Shown here: piece after piece, positions 29,524 to 36,598 of the stretch | Layout of the letters: the number at the start of each line of letters is the position of its first letter | Position numbering within the stretch: the stretch's first letter is position 1 | From: a virus | Length of the DNA stretch: 36,598 bases | Strand: one strand, 5' to 3' | Virus record (IMG/VR): IMGVR_UViG_3300017991_000234 | Span: 1 to 36,598 of that record | Notes under the pieces: model-generated | The model's input: the letters and a program-made list of their open reading frames with translations, nothing else | Databases searched by the model: none | What the model was told of the DNA's origin: nothing | Made by a program: the position numbers and the translations under genes

Positions 29524-30007
29524 TGAGCTCATTGAAAACAAAGACAACCCGCGTAGGCTCTCTAAGAAAAGAGGGGAAGAGCTTAAAAACTCGCTTGGAA
29601 AGTTCGGTTTATGTCAACCAGTCGTTATCCAGCCAGATGGCAGTGTCATCGGAGGACATCAACGTCTCAAGACGCTCAGATCTCTCGGTTATGATCAAGT
29701 TTTTGTCGCGATACCTTCCAGAACTCTTTCAGAAAGAGAGTTCAGAGAGTTAACAATTACTCTTAATAAGGTTAGCGGGGAGTTCGATTTTGATATGCTC
29801 GCTAACCGTTGGGAACCTGACGTTCTAATGAGTTCAGGTTTCACAGAAGAAGAGCTTCACACAGAGATCATACCAAAAGAAAAACCAAAGATATTTTCTA
29901 TCAATATAAAGTTTGACAATGAGGATGATTTGCGTCATGTCGAAAAAAATCTTCAACCTGTGATAGACCTTTTCCCAGCGGCTACTATGAAAGTGAGGTG
30001 TAGTTAA
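29483..30007 (+). CDS. ParB/Srx-like N-terminal domain protein
   Basis: 174 residues. ELIENKDNPRRLSKKRGEEL, QPVVIQPDGSVIGGHQRLKT and LRSLGYDQVFVAIP (12-80) are the ParB/sulfiredoxin-like fold, with GGHQR at 57-61, the nucleotide-binding loop. RELTITLNKVSGEFDFDML is the segment common to phage versions. The DNA-binding part of true ParB is absent. In phages such a gene is usually next to the small terminase, as here, where the ATG of TerS overlaps its stop. It may be a CTP/ATP-dependent switch, a nuclease or a modification-linked protein. Confidence 0.85.
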   Translation: MKEISWKYSKRNIDELIENKDNPRRLSKKRGEELKNSLGKFGLCQPVVIQPDGSVIGGHQRLKTLRSLGYDQVFVAIPSRTLSEREFRELTITLNKVSGEFDFDMLANRWEPDVLMSSGFTEEELHTEIIPKEKPKIFSINIKFDNEDDLRHVEKNLQPVIDLFPAATMKVRCS

Positions 30008-30453
30008 TGACGAAGAAAGCGATGGGAAGAAAGAAAATAGAGTTTGATTGGGATAGGCTAGATAAATTCTTAATGTCTGGTTGTTCTGGAGCTCAATCAG
30101 CAGCAGCGGTAGGTATTAGTTTCGATACTTTGAATAGAAGGTGTCAATCAGAAAAAAAGACAACTTTTGCCACTTATGCCGCTAAGTTGAGACAAAAAGG
30201 AGATTCGATGCTCCATGCTAAGCAATATCAGGTGGCAATGGATGGTAATACCACTCTATTAGTCTGGCTTGGTAAACAAAGACTCGGACAGTCTGATCAG
30301 CCTAGAGAAAAACAAGAGTTTAATGGAACTTTATCAAATCTTTTGTCTGTAATGCATTTAATTAAGAGCTCAGAGGATTTTGAATCTTTAGTTGAGCTAT
30401 CTAAGAAAGAGGAGATAAAAAAACCGAAAATAGAAGAAGGCATCAAATGTTGA
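30007..30453 (+). CDS. Terminase small subunit
   Basis: 148 residues. RLDKFLMSGCSGAQSAAAVG then ISFDTLNRRCQSEKKT (18-54) is a helix-turn-helix for recognition of the packaging site. KQYQVAMDGNTTLLVWLGKQ and RLGQSDQPREKQEFNGTL are found in many P22-type small terminases. It starts within the stop of the ParB-like gene (TAATG). It would form a ring on the pac site and pass DNA to the large subunit 1.2 kb downstream. The four small genes between the two subunits are an insertion relative to the usual adjacency. Confidence 0.84.
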   Translation: MTKKAMGRKKIEFDWDRLDKFLMSGCSGAQSAAAVGISFDTLNRRCQSEKKTTFATYAAKLRQKGDSMLHAKQYQVAMDGNTTLLVWLGKQRLGQSDQPREKQEFNGTLSNLLSVMHLIKSSEDFESLVELSKKEEIKKPKIEEGIKC

Positions 30454-30716
30454 TTTTATATATTTACTCCTTTTTTTTATTAATAATAGGTCTCGTTGCC
30501 ATTAAACTTGTTTATGATGAAACCGCTTGGTTAACAAATAGTTCGATAGATTTTCTTAGATTAGAAAGGAATTTATATAAAGAATGGAAGCTTCATCGTG
30601 AAGTTAAAAAAATGGAAAAATTGATTGAAAAAGAGCTAAAAAAAATAGAAAAGGAAGAGAAAAAGTTTAAAAAGGAGAAAAGTTGTGGAAAAGAACGAAT
30701 CTTTGATCACTGTTAA
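30447..30716 (+). CDS. Membrane protein with Lys/Glu coiled coil
   Basis: 89 residues. Residues 2-23 (LILYIYSFFLLIIGLVAIKL) form a transmembrane helix. From about 40 the sequence is a long charged helix (KKMEKLIEKELKKIEKEEKK). This is the shape of an inner-membrane spanin (Rz-like) or a holin partner, but no partner lipoprotein frame is nested in it. Overlaps TerS by seven bases (AAGG before the start) and the next gene by 32. Confidence 0.6.
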   Translation: MLILYIYSFFLLIIGLVAIKLVYDETAWLTNSSIDFLRLERNLYKEWKLHREVKKMEKLIEKELKKIEKEEKKFKKEKSCGKERIFDHC

Positions 30717-31134
30717 AAACCTAGAAGATTGCCTATCTAATATTTTTATGAAATCAATTAGAAAGATCAATGCATGTGAAAAAAGGATTAACAAAGCTGT
30801 TAACGAAATGAAATCTAAATCACTAGAATTTGGCAAAATGAGAAAAACGCTGAATGACGGTTTAAAAAAATATTCAGATAAATTAGATGGAATAGAAGAA
30901 ACCTTCTTTATACTTTATCATAACATCAAAAAGAACCAATTTCTATTTGTTACCGAACCAGAGAGTTGGTATCAAAATTATTTAGATCTTAAGGAACATT
31001 ATAAAGAAGAAAATGAGGATGATTTCGAAAAACCAGCCAATATACTTGAAGACCTTGTTAGTAAGATAATGAGTGAAGACTCTCAAGCTATAAACAAATG
31101 GATGTTGGATTTTTTGTTAAATGATAAACTTTAA
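30685..31134 (+). CDS. Helical acidic/basic phage protein, GTG start
   Basis: 149 residues from GTG 30685, eight bases after AAGGAG. Long predicted helices (KSIRKINACEKRINKAVNEM, GLKKYSDKLDGIEETFF), acidic end (KEENEDDFEKPANILEDL). No known domain. It overlaps both neighbours, so it belongs to a tightly coupled set between the terminase genes. Function unknown. Confidence 0.64.
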   Translation: MEKNESLITVKNLEDCLSNIFMKSIRKINACEKRINKAVNEMKSKSLEFGKMRKTLNDGLKKYSDKLDGIEETFFILYHNIKKNQFLFVTEPESWYQNYLDLKEHYKEENEDDFEKPANILEDLVSKIMSEDSQAINKWMLDFLLNDKL

Positions 31135-31286
31135 TGAAAACACTAATAAAATTCATGTGGAACTGTTTACTAGGATTGAATGTATATGTAACATTTAAAG
31201 ATAATATTCTTTTTAAGAAATGTTTATTAATTATCCTAAAAAAATCGGAAAAAGTTCTTCAATTTCTAATAGATAATTTTAAATGA
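31134..31286 (+). CDS. 50-residue hydrophobic/basic small protein
   Basis: The ATG overlaps the previous stop (TAATG). Sequence MKTLIKFMWNCLLGLNVYV, then LFKKCLLIILKKSEKVLQFL: two hydrophobic stretches with Lys between them, perhaps membrane-associated. No match. Translational coupling supports it. Confidence 0.48.
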   Translation: MKTLIKFMWNCLLGLNVYVTFKDNILFKKCLLIILKKSEKVLQFLIDNFK

Positions 31287-31327
31287 TAAAGGTAAAATAG
31301 GAGATTCTAAAATTATAGGAATCAAAA

Positions 31328-31633
31328 ATGTACGTCTACGATAAGAATTTTATAAACAAAATTCTAGAAATAAGCGATTTAGTAAAAATAATAAATACTT
31401 TTTTAGAAGAAGATCAGGTTTCTGTGTCAGAAACTTTTACCTGTCCTTTTTGTCAAGAAAAGGGTTTTGTAATCAGTTCTTTTCATCAAAGATTTTTTTG
31501 TTTTAATTGCGATAAAACTGGTAATATTATCGATTTTATAAAAATTTTTCATAAATTTTCATTTGAAGAGGCTATTATTTGTCTTGCTTTAGAACATGGT
31601 ATCCCAATAATAAAATATGAAACAAATATATAA
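31328..31633 (+). CDS. Stand-alone DnaG-type (CHC2) zinc-binding domain
   Basis: 101 residues. FINKILEISDLVKIINTFLE matches the start of bacterial primase DnaG. The zinc ribbon is C39-x2-C42 and C58-x2-C61 (TCPFCQEKGF, FFCFNCDKTGNIIDFI), followed by FSFEEAIICLALEHGIPI as in CHC2 domains. The first pair is CxxC where DnaG has CxxH. There is no TOPRIM catalytic domain, so it cannot make primers alone. It may contact host primase, helicase or DNA. AGGA is seven bases before the ATG. Its place directly before the large terminase gene is unexpected. Confidence 0.8.
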   Translation: MYVYDKNFINKILEISDLVKIINTFLEEDQVSVSETFTCPFCQEKGFVISSFHQRFFCFNCDKTGNIIDFIKIFHKFSFEEAIICLALEHGIPIIKYETNI

Positions 31634-31639
31634 TATTTT

Positions 31640-32899
31640 ATGGAATTAACGAGCTTAAGCGATAAACAACTTGCCTCTTATCAAAGGTCTGACTCTCGTA
31701 TCAACATATTTGAAGGGCCTGTAAGGGCTGGTAAATCTTTTATAGCTCTCTTGAGATGGTTAGATTTTTGTAGAACTGGCCCAAAGGGTCCGTTAATCAT
31801 ATGTGGAAGAACAGACAAGACAATTAAAAGAAACATTATTTCTCCTCTTCAAGATTTAGTTGGTAGCGCCGTTCAGTATTCAATTGGGAAGGGAGAAGTA
31901 AACCTTTATAATAGAACTATGTATGTAGTAGGAGCTAACGACGACCGTGCTGAAGCTAAAATCAGGGGGTCTGAATTCGCTGGTGCTTTAATCGATGAAG
32001 CTACTCTTATTCCTGAGAATTTTTTTAAAATGCTTTTATCAAGACTTTCTATACCAGAATCAAAGTTATTTTGTTCTACTAACCCCGATTCTCCCTATCA
32101 TTGGCTAAAAACTGATTTTATGGATCGAAGAAATGAATTAGACCTGAAGGTGTTTTCTTATAGTATACACGATAATCCTACTTTAACAGATAAATATATA
32201 TCAGACTTATCTGCAGAATATCAAGGACTTTGGTATAAGAGATATATCGAAGGTAAATGGGTACAAGCAGATGGAGCTGTTTATGACTTTTTCGACGAAG
32301 ACATTCATACTATTCAAATGCCTCCTGCCCCCGCTAATTATTATATCGTTGGTGTTGATTACGGCACTACTAATCCATGTGTTTTTACGCTTATTGGCTA
32401 TAATCCTGGTGTATATCCAAATATGTGGTTAGAAAAAGAATATTATTTTGATTCTAAAAAGGAATTAAGACAAAAATCTGATTATGATTATGCACTTGAT
32501 ATGATTGAATTTATTAAGGGTTATAATGTAAAGAAAATCTATATTGATCCATCTGCTGCTTCATTTAAACAAGAACTACGTAGAAATAGCATTTATAATG
32601 TTGTCGATGCTGTTAATGACGTTGTTCCTGGTATAAGATTTGTTAGTCAATTACTTACTAACGGAACATTGAAGATATGTTCTAATTGTAATGAAACAAT
32701 AAAAGAATTTAGTAATTATCTTTGGGATTCTAAGGCGTCTGAAAAGGGGTTTGACAAGCCGCTTAAGAAATTCGACCATTGCCTCGACTCAATTCGTTAT
32801 GCCTTAGTAACTTGCTTCTTTAATAAAAATCTAAGACCAGAATTTACAGCAGATGATGCAGAAAAACTAGAACGTTTATATTCTAAAAATATTTATTGA
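31640..32899 (+). CDS. Terminase large subunit
   Basis: 419 residues. ATPase: Walker A GPVRAGKS (26-33), Walker B LIDEA (117-121), coupling motif CSTNP (about 145-149). RNase-H-like nuclease: D240 (VGVDYGTTNP), D303 (IYIDPSAA), D379/D383 (FDHCLDSIRYAL). The arrangement is PBSX/P22-like headful type. It pumps DNA into the procapsid and cuts it. The ribosome-binding site is weak, so it may rely on coupling to the CHC2 gene, whose stop is six bases upstream. Confidence 0.95.
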   Translation: MELTSLSDKQLASYQRSDSRINIFEGPVRAGKSFIALLRWLDFCRTGPKGPLIICGRTDKTIKRNIISPLQDLVGSAVQYSIGKGEVNLYNRTMYVVGANDDRAEAKIRGSEFAGALIDEATLIPENFFKMLLSRLSIPESKLFCSTNPDSPYHWLKTDFMDRRNELDLKVFSYSIHDNPTLTDKYISDLSAEYQGLWYKRYIEGKWVQADGAVYDFFDEDIHTIQMPPAPANYYIVGVDYGTTNPCVFTLIGYNPGVYPNMWLEKEYYFDSKKELRQKSDYDYALDMIEFIKGYNVKKIYIDPSAASFKQELRRNSIYNVVDAVNDVVPGIRFVSQLLTNGTLKICSNCNETIKEFSNYLWDSKASEKGFDKPLKKFDHCLDSIRYALVTCFFNKNLRPEFTADDAEKLERLYSKNIY

Positions 32900-32948
32900 T
32901 AATAACTAATATTTTAATTATAATAAAGTAAAGAGGTAGGAAGGAAAT

Positions 32949-33146
32949 ATGAATAAATTTTTTATACCGCTACTAATATTACTTTATAGCTGTTCTCATG
33001 TTTCTAAATGGCAAGAAGAGTTTCCAGATAATTATGCAGAAGAAGTCTTTGAAGATTTAATAAAAGAAAAGACTGGTAAAAATATTGATCTTACTCCATT
33101 GACTGGGGAAGAGAGACAATCTTATATTAATCAGGGAACGGAATAA
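32949..33146 (+). CDS. Small lipoprotein
   Basis: 65 residues. MNKFFIPLLILLYSC is a signal with a lipobox-like LYSC (Cys15), so the mature protein would be a lipid-anchored peptide of 51 residues. VFEDLIKEKTGKNIDLTPLT is like the end of the 22345-22615 protein. GGAAGG is five bases before the ATG. An outer-membrane spanin (Rz1-like) is possible by size and lipobox, but it is not Pro-rich. Lies between terminase and portal. Confidence 0.66.
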   Translation: MNKFFIPLLILLYSCSHVSKWQEEFPDNYAEEVFEDLIKEKTGKNIDLTPLTGEERQSYINQGTE

Positions 33147-33225
33147 TCTTATAAAAAACTAAAGTGAATCTATAGTTGCCATTACGGAGATTTATAGATC
33201 TCTAATACTTTCTACTTGAAAGACT

Positions 33226-33267
33226 CAGAACCACACTCGAAAGAGTTGAGTCATCTACACGTGAGGA
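33226..33267 (+). promoter_or_regulatory. Bipartite repeat, copy B, in the portal leader
   Basis: CAGAACCACA (33226-33235) and ACACGTGAGGA (33257-33267), 31 bases apart, then ATG 33272. The first half equals copy A over ten bases, the second over eleven. A hairpin GAGAT-TTATAG-ATCTC (33187-33202) and a TAATACT -10-like box (about 33203) lie upstream. Confidence 0.62.
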
Positions 33268-33271
33268 ATAC

Positions 33272-35344
33272 ATGACAAAGAGTACAGATAATGCTATTGT
33301 TCGTGAATATAATGATAATTACGAATCTGCATATTTAGCATGGAATCCATATTATCCTATGGCTAATAGGGATTTGAGATTCTTTTTAGGCGATCAATGG
33401 GATAACCAAGAGAAACAAAAGTTATATGAAGAGGGAAGAAACGCTTATTCATTTAACCTAATCAGAAGAAACATTAATTTACTTACAGGATATCAAAGAA
33501 AACACAGGCTTAGCTCTGTTGTGGTTCCTCAAGAAACATCTGATCAAGCGTCCGCTGATCAATTATCACAATTATTACTTTATGCACTTAATTATGGCGA
33601 AGGATATAAATTCATATCTGAAGCTTTTGGTGGTGCTTTAAAAACAGGTTTTAATTTATTAGACATTTGGATGGATTATAGAGATGATCCAATAAATGGA
33701 GATATTAAATTTGGTAGGGAGCCATACAATGGCTTTATCGTCGATCCTTATTTCACCCAGCTAGATTTCTCAGATTGTTCATATGTAATTAAACGTAAGT
33801 ACCTTTCTCCAGCACAAGCTGCTTCCTTATTGCCAGGCCAAGAAAAAGACGTATATATGCTAGCAAAGCAAGGATGGTCTAGAGACGATAAATTTACATG
33901 GCTTCCTTACCAAACTCAACCAAACGGACAAGATTTCATCGCTTATAATGAATATTATAAACAGGGATGGGAGAATGTCGATGTAATAGTAGACCAAGAA
34001 ACTGGTGAATATACGGAATGGAAGGGAGATAAAGAAGGGTTAAGATTCTTTTTACAAAATTATCCTCAATTAGAAGTTGTAAAGCGCCCTAAGAAATTTG
34101 TTGAATGTAATATTATTCTAAATGATCACTTAATGAGAACTGAAAAGAATCAATATGGTCTAAATGAGTATCCATTTGTTCCCTTAGTTGGTCTTTTTGA
34201 GCCTGAATCTGAGCATTGGGAACTTAAAATGCAGTCTCTTGTAAGGTGTCAAATAGATCCTCAAAGAGAGGCTAATAGAAGGCGCTCTCAGATGATAGAT
34301 ATCTTAGATTCTAGTATTAATTCTGGATGGATTGCTAAAAAATCTTCCGTTGTTAATCCACGTTCTTTGTTTCAGTCTTCACAAGGAAAAGTTATTTGGA
34401 AAGAAGAAGATACACAACCAGGTGATATAGAAAAAATTCAACCATCTCAAATACCACAAGGAATGTTCGAGCTTCAAAAACAATTTGATCAAGATATAAT
34501 GACAATTACAGGTGTTAATGATGCAGCTTTTGGAATGACAGAAAATGCTCAAGAATCTGGTATTATGATGATGCTTAGACAAGGAGCATCTATAGTTAAT
34601 CTACAGGATATTTTTGATAACCTCCGCTTTTCGCAAAAATTAATATCTAAAAAAGCATTAAAGTTAATACAAACATGGAAGCCAGAAAAAATAGAGAGAA
34701 TTATTAATCAAAAGCCGACTCAGCAGTTTTATGACCAGGACTTCATCAAATATGATATTACAGTTCAAGAAGGTGTATTAACAGATACTCAACGTCAAAT
34801 ATATTTTAGACAGCTAGTTGATTTGAAACAACTTGGCGTTCCAGTAACAGGAGAGATGCTTGCAGATGCAGCTCCACTCCAAGGAAAAACAGAGTTTAAT
34901 CAACAAATTGCTCAAATGGAACAGCAACAATCGCAAATAATGCAAAAGCAACAGCAAGTAGAACAAGAAGTATTAAATTCACAGCTTGAACTAAATAAAT
35001 CAAACTCAATCAAAAATATTGCAAGCGCTAAAGAAGATTTCACTAGATCTGTAGCTAATATGGGCCTTCAAGAAGAAAGAAACTCAGAAGCTATACAAAA
35101 CCGCGCTCAGGCATCATTGGACAGAGCTAAAACAATGAAAGAACTAGAGTCAATGAATGATGATAGATTAATGAAATATATGCAAATAGTTCAAATGATG
35201 GACTCAATTAATAAAGTTAAAGAGGAAGAGAATAAAGCAGAAGATATAGCTATAACAGCTTCATCAGAACAAATGAACTCGGCTTTTCCTCAAAATCAAA
35301 CTACTCAGGTGCCAGCAGCTGCACCCAGTGGATTCCAACAGTAA
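33272..35344 (+). CDS. Portal protein, P22 gp1-like
   Basis: 690 residues, about the size of P22 portal (725). DLRFFLGDQWDNQEKQKLYE then FNLIRRNINLLTGYQRKHR is the start seen in this family. AFGGALKTGFNLLDIWMDYR and GFIVDPYFTQLDFSDCSYV are conserved wing/stem parts. NRRRSQMIDILDSSINSGW precedes the tunnel. The last 150 residues are a Gln-rich coiled coil (QMEQQQSQIMQKQQQVEQEV), like the P22 barrel. Twelve copies form the DNA gate. The start follows the GAGG of repeat copy B. Confidence 0.92.
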   Translation: MTKSTDNAIVREYNDNYESAYLAWNPYYPMANRDLRFFLGDQWDNQEKQKLYEEGRNAYSFNLIRRNINLLTGYQRKHRLSSVVVPQETSDQASADQLSQLLLYALNYGEGYKFISEAFGGALKTGFNLLDIWMDYRDDPINGDIKFGREPYNGFIVDPYFTQLDFSDCSYVIKRKYLSPAQAASLLPGQEKDVYMLAKQGWSRDDKFTWLPYQTQPNGQDFIAYNEYYKQGWENVDVIVDQETGEYTEWKGDKEGLRFFLQNYPQLEVVKRPKKFVECNIILNDHLMRTEKNQYGLNEYPFVPLVGLFEPESEHWELKMQSLVRCQIDPQREANRRRSQMIDILDSSINSGWIAKKSSVVNPRSLFQSSQGKVIWKEEDTQPGDIEKIQPSQIPQGMFELQKQFDQDIMTITGVNDAAFGMTENAQESGIMMMLRQGASIVNLQDIFDNLRFSQKLISKKALKLIQTWKPEKIERIINQKPTQQFYDQDFIKYDITVQEGVLTDTQRQIYFRQLVDLKQLGVPVTGEMLADAAPLQGKTEFNQQIAQMEQQQSQIMQKQQQVEQEVLNSQLELNKSNSIKNIASAKEDFTRSVANMGLQEERNSEAIQNRAQASLDRAKTMKELESMNDDRLMKYMQIVQMMDSINKVKEEENKAEDIAITASSEQMNSAFPQNQTTQVPAAAPSGFQQ

Positions 35345-35359
35345 CCTTCGGAGGTTTAA

Positions 35360-35569
35360 ATGAAAGATATAGATAAAATGCAAGAGAAGATGGGATCCAA
35401 GCCTAATTATGGCAAAGGATTTAATCTTAAAGACAATACTCAAGCAAGCCCAGTTAAAGGCATTAATACAATGTCTCAAAAATATGATATGGGAAAATGC
35501 AAATATTACACTGACGGCACAAAAGGCTATCCAGCTGAAGCTGTTCAGGGTGATAAATACGGATATTAA
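35360..35569 (+). CDS. Small protein between portal and scaffold
   Basis: 69 residues, polar and without membrane segment; KPNYGKGFNLKDNTQASPVK and CKYYTDGTKGYPAEAVQ. GGAGG is five bases before the ATG. No named family. Position within the head block suggests a minor head or assembly protein. Confidence 0.64.
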   Translation: MKDIDKMQEKMGSKPNYGKGFNLKDNTQASPVKGINTMSQKYDMGKCKYYTDGTKGYPAEAVQGDKYGY

Positions 35570-35580
35570 GGAGATAATTT

Positions 35581-35952
35581 ATGGTTCAAGAGACTGGGGA
35601 GACCCGCGACGCAATCATTGAAGACGACAACAAAGAAATACAAGCAATCGTAGCTGCAAATAGCGACAAAATTGATCCTTATTGGATTGTAGTATTTGCT
35701 AAACCGTCCAAGACTGCCGTAGATGGTTATCCCACTTTAGTGAAACATATTAAAGCATACAATGTTAAACCACCTCCTAGCGTAGGAATGATTTGTGGTG
35801 AAGTAAATAATCCTAAAGGAACAATTACTTGGGATGTAAATATGCCACAAAAACCGTTTGACTTTGATGCCCTACAATTAGTAGGAGCTAAGCCATGTAA
35901 TGAAGTAGTCGTAGAAACTACATCTATTCCAGGAGCTTATATAACAAAATAG
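35581..35952 (+). CDS. Head-block protein of unknown function
   Basis: 123 residues. IQAIVAANSDKIDPYWIVVF, KPSKTAVDGYPTLVKHIKAY and GMICGEVNNPKGTITWDVNM look like a small globular alpha/beta protein. It is found next to the portal gene in similar phages, as far as I recall. AAGGAG is seven bases upstream. Possibly a head decoration, completion or assembly factor. No catalytic motif. Confidence 0.66.
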   Translation: MVQETGETRDAIIEDDNKEIQAIVAANSDKIDPYWIVVFAKPSKTAVDGYPTLVKHIKAYNVKPPPSVGMICGEVNNPKGTITWDVNMPQKPFDFDALQLVGAKPCNEVVVETTSIPGAYITK

Positions 35953-35962
35953 TGCCGCCGAC

Positions 35963-35994
35963 TCTGACACAAAAACTAAACCACTAGGGTCAGA
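35963..35994 (+). terminator. Weak hairpin before the scaffold gene
   Basis: TCTGAC (35963-35968) pairs with GTCAGA (35989-35994) around 20 bases. No T-run follows, so it is an mRNA structure rather than a certain terminator. It lies in the 65-bp gap before ATG 36018. Confidence 0.35.
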
Positions 35995-36017
35995 TAGGGC
36001 GAAAAAGGAGCTACATA

Positions 36018-36598
36018 ATGATAGAAGAAAATACCGTTTCGGGCGATCAAAATTTGGAAGCCGCCGTTCCACCATCTAATGAAACTAATCAAGCTCAAGA
36101 AGAGCAGCTGCAAGAAACACAAGCTACATCAGAAGAGCAAAATGTTCCACTTACAGCATTGCAATCTGAAAGAGCGAAAAGACAGCAGATGGAAGATGAA
36201 CTCAAAATGATAAAGGACCACTTAGCCCTTTCTCAAGTAAAACAATCGCAGACCATTCAAAAACAAAAAGATGAATTTGAGGGGTTAGAAGATGGAGATG
36301 TCATGACAGTAGGAGAGTTTAAAAAGCTTTCTTCAGGAATGGCTAACAAATTCCAAATGACGATTGAAGAACTTAAAATGGCTCAGAAGCATCCAGATTA
36401 TCAAGATGTCATCACAAAATATTTACCCGATGTATTGAAAAAAAACCCAGGGTTACAAAACACACTGCAAAAAACACAGGATTATGAACTTGCTTATTAT
36501 TTGGCTAAAAATTCTGACGAATATAGAGGAGCAAATAAGAGAATTAAGAAGTCCGCTGATGCACAACGCATAGTTGAGAATGCCAATAAGGCAGGAAG
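36018..36598 (+). CDS. Scaffolding protein candidate (3' end missing)
   Basis: The first 193 residues are in the window. Residues 1-50 are Glu/Gln/Thr-rich and disordered (NLEAAVPPSNETNQAQEEQL). Then a long helix (ALQSERAKRQQMEDELKMIK) and KHPDYQDVITKYLPDVLKKN, as in scaffolding proteins of N4-gp56/P22-like phages that guide capsid assembly. AAGGAG lies seven bases before ATG 36018. The capsid gene expected next is what begins the window, so the genome likely closes here. Confidence 0.75.
   Translation, partial: MIEENTVSGDQNLEAAVPPSNETNQAQEEQLQETQATSEEQNVPLTALQSERAKRQQMEDELKMIKDHLALSQVKQSQTIQKQKDEFEGLEDGDVMTVGEFKKLSSGMANKFQMTIEELKMAQKHPDYQDVITKYLPDVLKKNPGLQNTLQKTQDYELAYYLAKNSDEYRGANKRIKKSADAQRIVENANKAG

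Overview
This window is almost an entire tailed double-stranded DNA phage genome, roughly 33-36% GC by eye, with a P22-like (podovirus-type) head and a packaging module built around an N4-gp56/P22-type capsid. The left end starts inside the C-terminus of the major capsid gene and the right end stops inside what looks like the scaffolding gene. Those two genes are normally neighbours (portal - scaffold - capsid), so the window is probably a circular or terminally redundant genome linearised in the head module, with perhaps 1 kb missing. This is inferred from gene order, not from an observed overlap.

Layout. (1) 1-10001, + strand: capsid end, a free-standing HNH endonuclease, virion proteins, a head-tail connector candidate, a tail-hub/nozzle-size protein, small fibre proteins, a GNAT-like protein, then three ejection-type proteins. 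(2) 10002-11629, - strand: serine recombinase, small HNH, a helix-turn-helix protein fused to an RNA polymerase alpha C-terminal domain (alphaCTD), a membrane coiled-coil protein and an 18-residue hydrophobic peptide. (3) 11875-14134: accessory cargo, with a secreted twin-CX3C miniprotein and a DUF2059-like protein on +, and a - strand cluster of very small genes with duplicated translation-start regions, a frameshifted membrane gene and a ribbon-helix-helix protein. (4) 14277-22187, + strand: a fibre/tailspike locus with shared modules and a fibre-assembly protein, followed by an orphan C-terminal fibre cassette. (5) 22750-24741, - strand: YqaJ-type exonuclease and RecT-like annealase. (6) 24871-29396, + strand: Cro/CI-like regulator, lambda-O-like initiator with an origin-like palindrome cluster inside it, RusA resolvase, several small proteins and a frameshifted tyrosine recombinase. 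(7) 29483-36598, + strand: ParB-like protein, small terminase, small membrane and coiled-coil proteins, a stand-alone DnaG-type zinc domain, large terminase, portal and scaffold.

How it works together. Host polymerase would be used, as no phage RNA or DNA polymerase, helicase or full primase is visible. Replication probably starts in or near the O-like gene, recombination is by the exonuclease/annealase pair plus RusA, and packaging is by TerS/TerL into a P22-like procapsid. A bipartite repeat (CAGAACCAC ... ACACGTGAG) lies directly in front of the first fibre gene and the portal gene, and its first half also precedes the ParB-terminase block. It may be a late-gene control element, and the alphaCTD protein is a candidate regulator.

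Host. The host is not shown by the sequence. The tyrosine recombinase resembles, from memory, the pGP7-D/pGP8-D integrases of chlamydial plasmids, and the twin-CX3C miniprotein is reminiscent of small secreted proteins of intracellular bacteria. An environmental chlamydia or another low-GC intracellular Gram-negative is a reasonable but unproven guess. No endolysin is recognisable. No tRNA, rRNA or CRISPR was seen.
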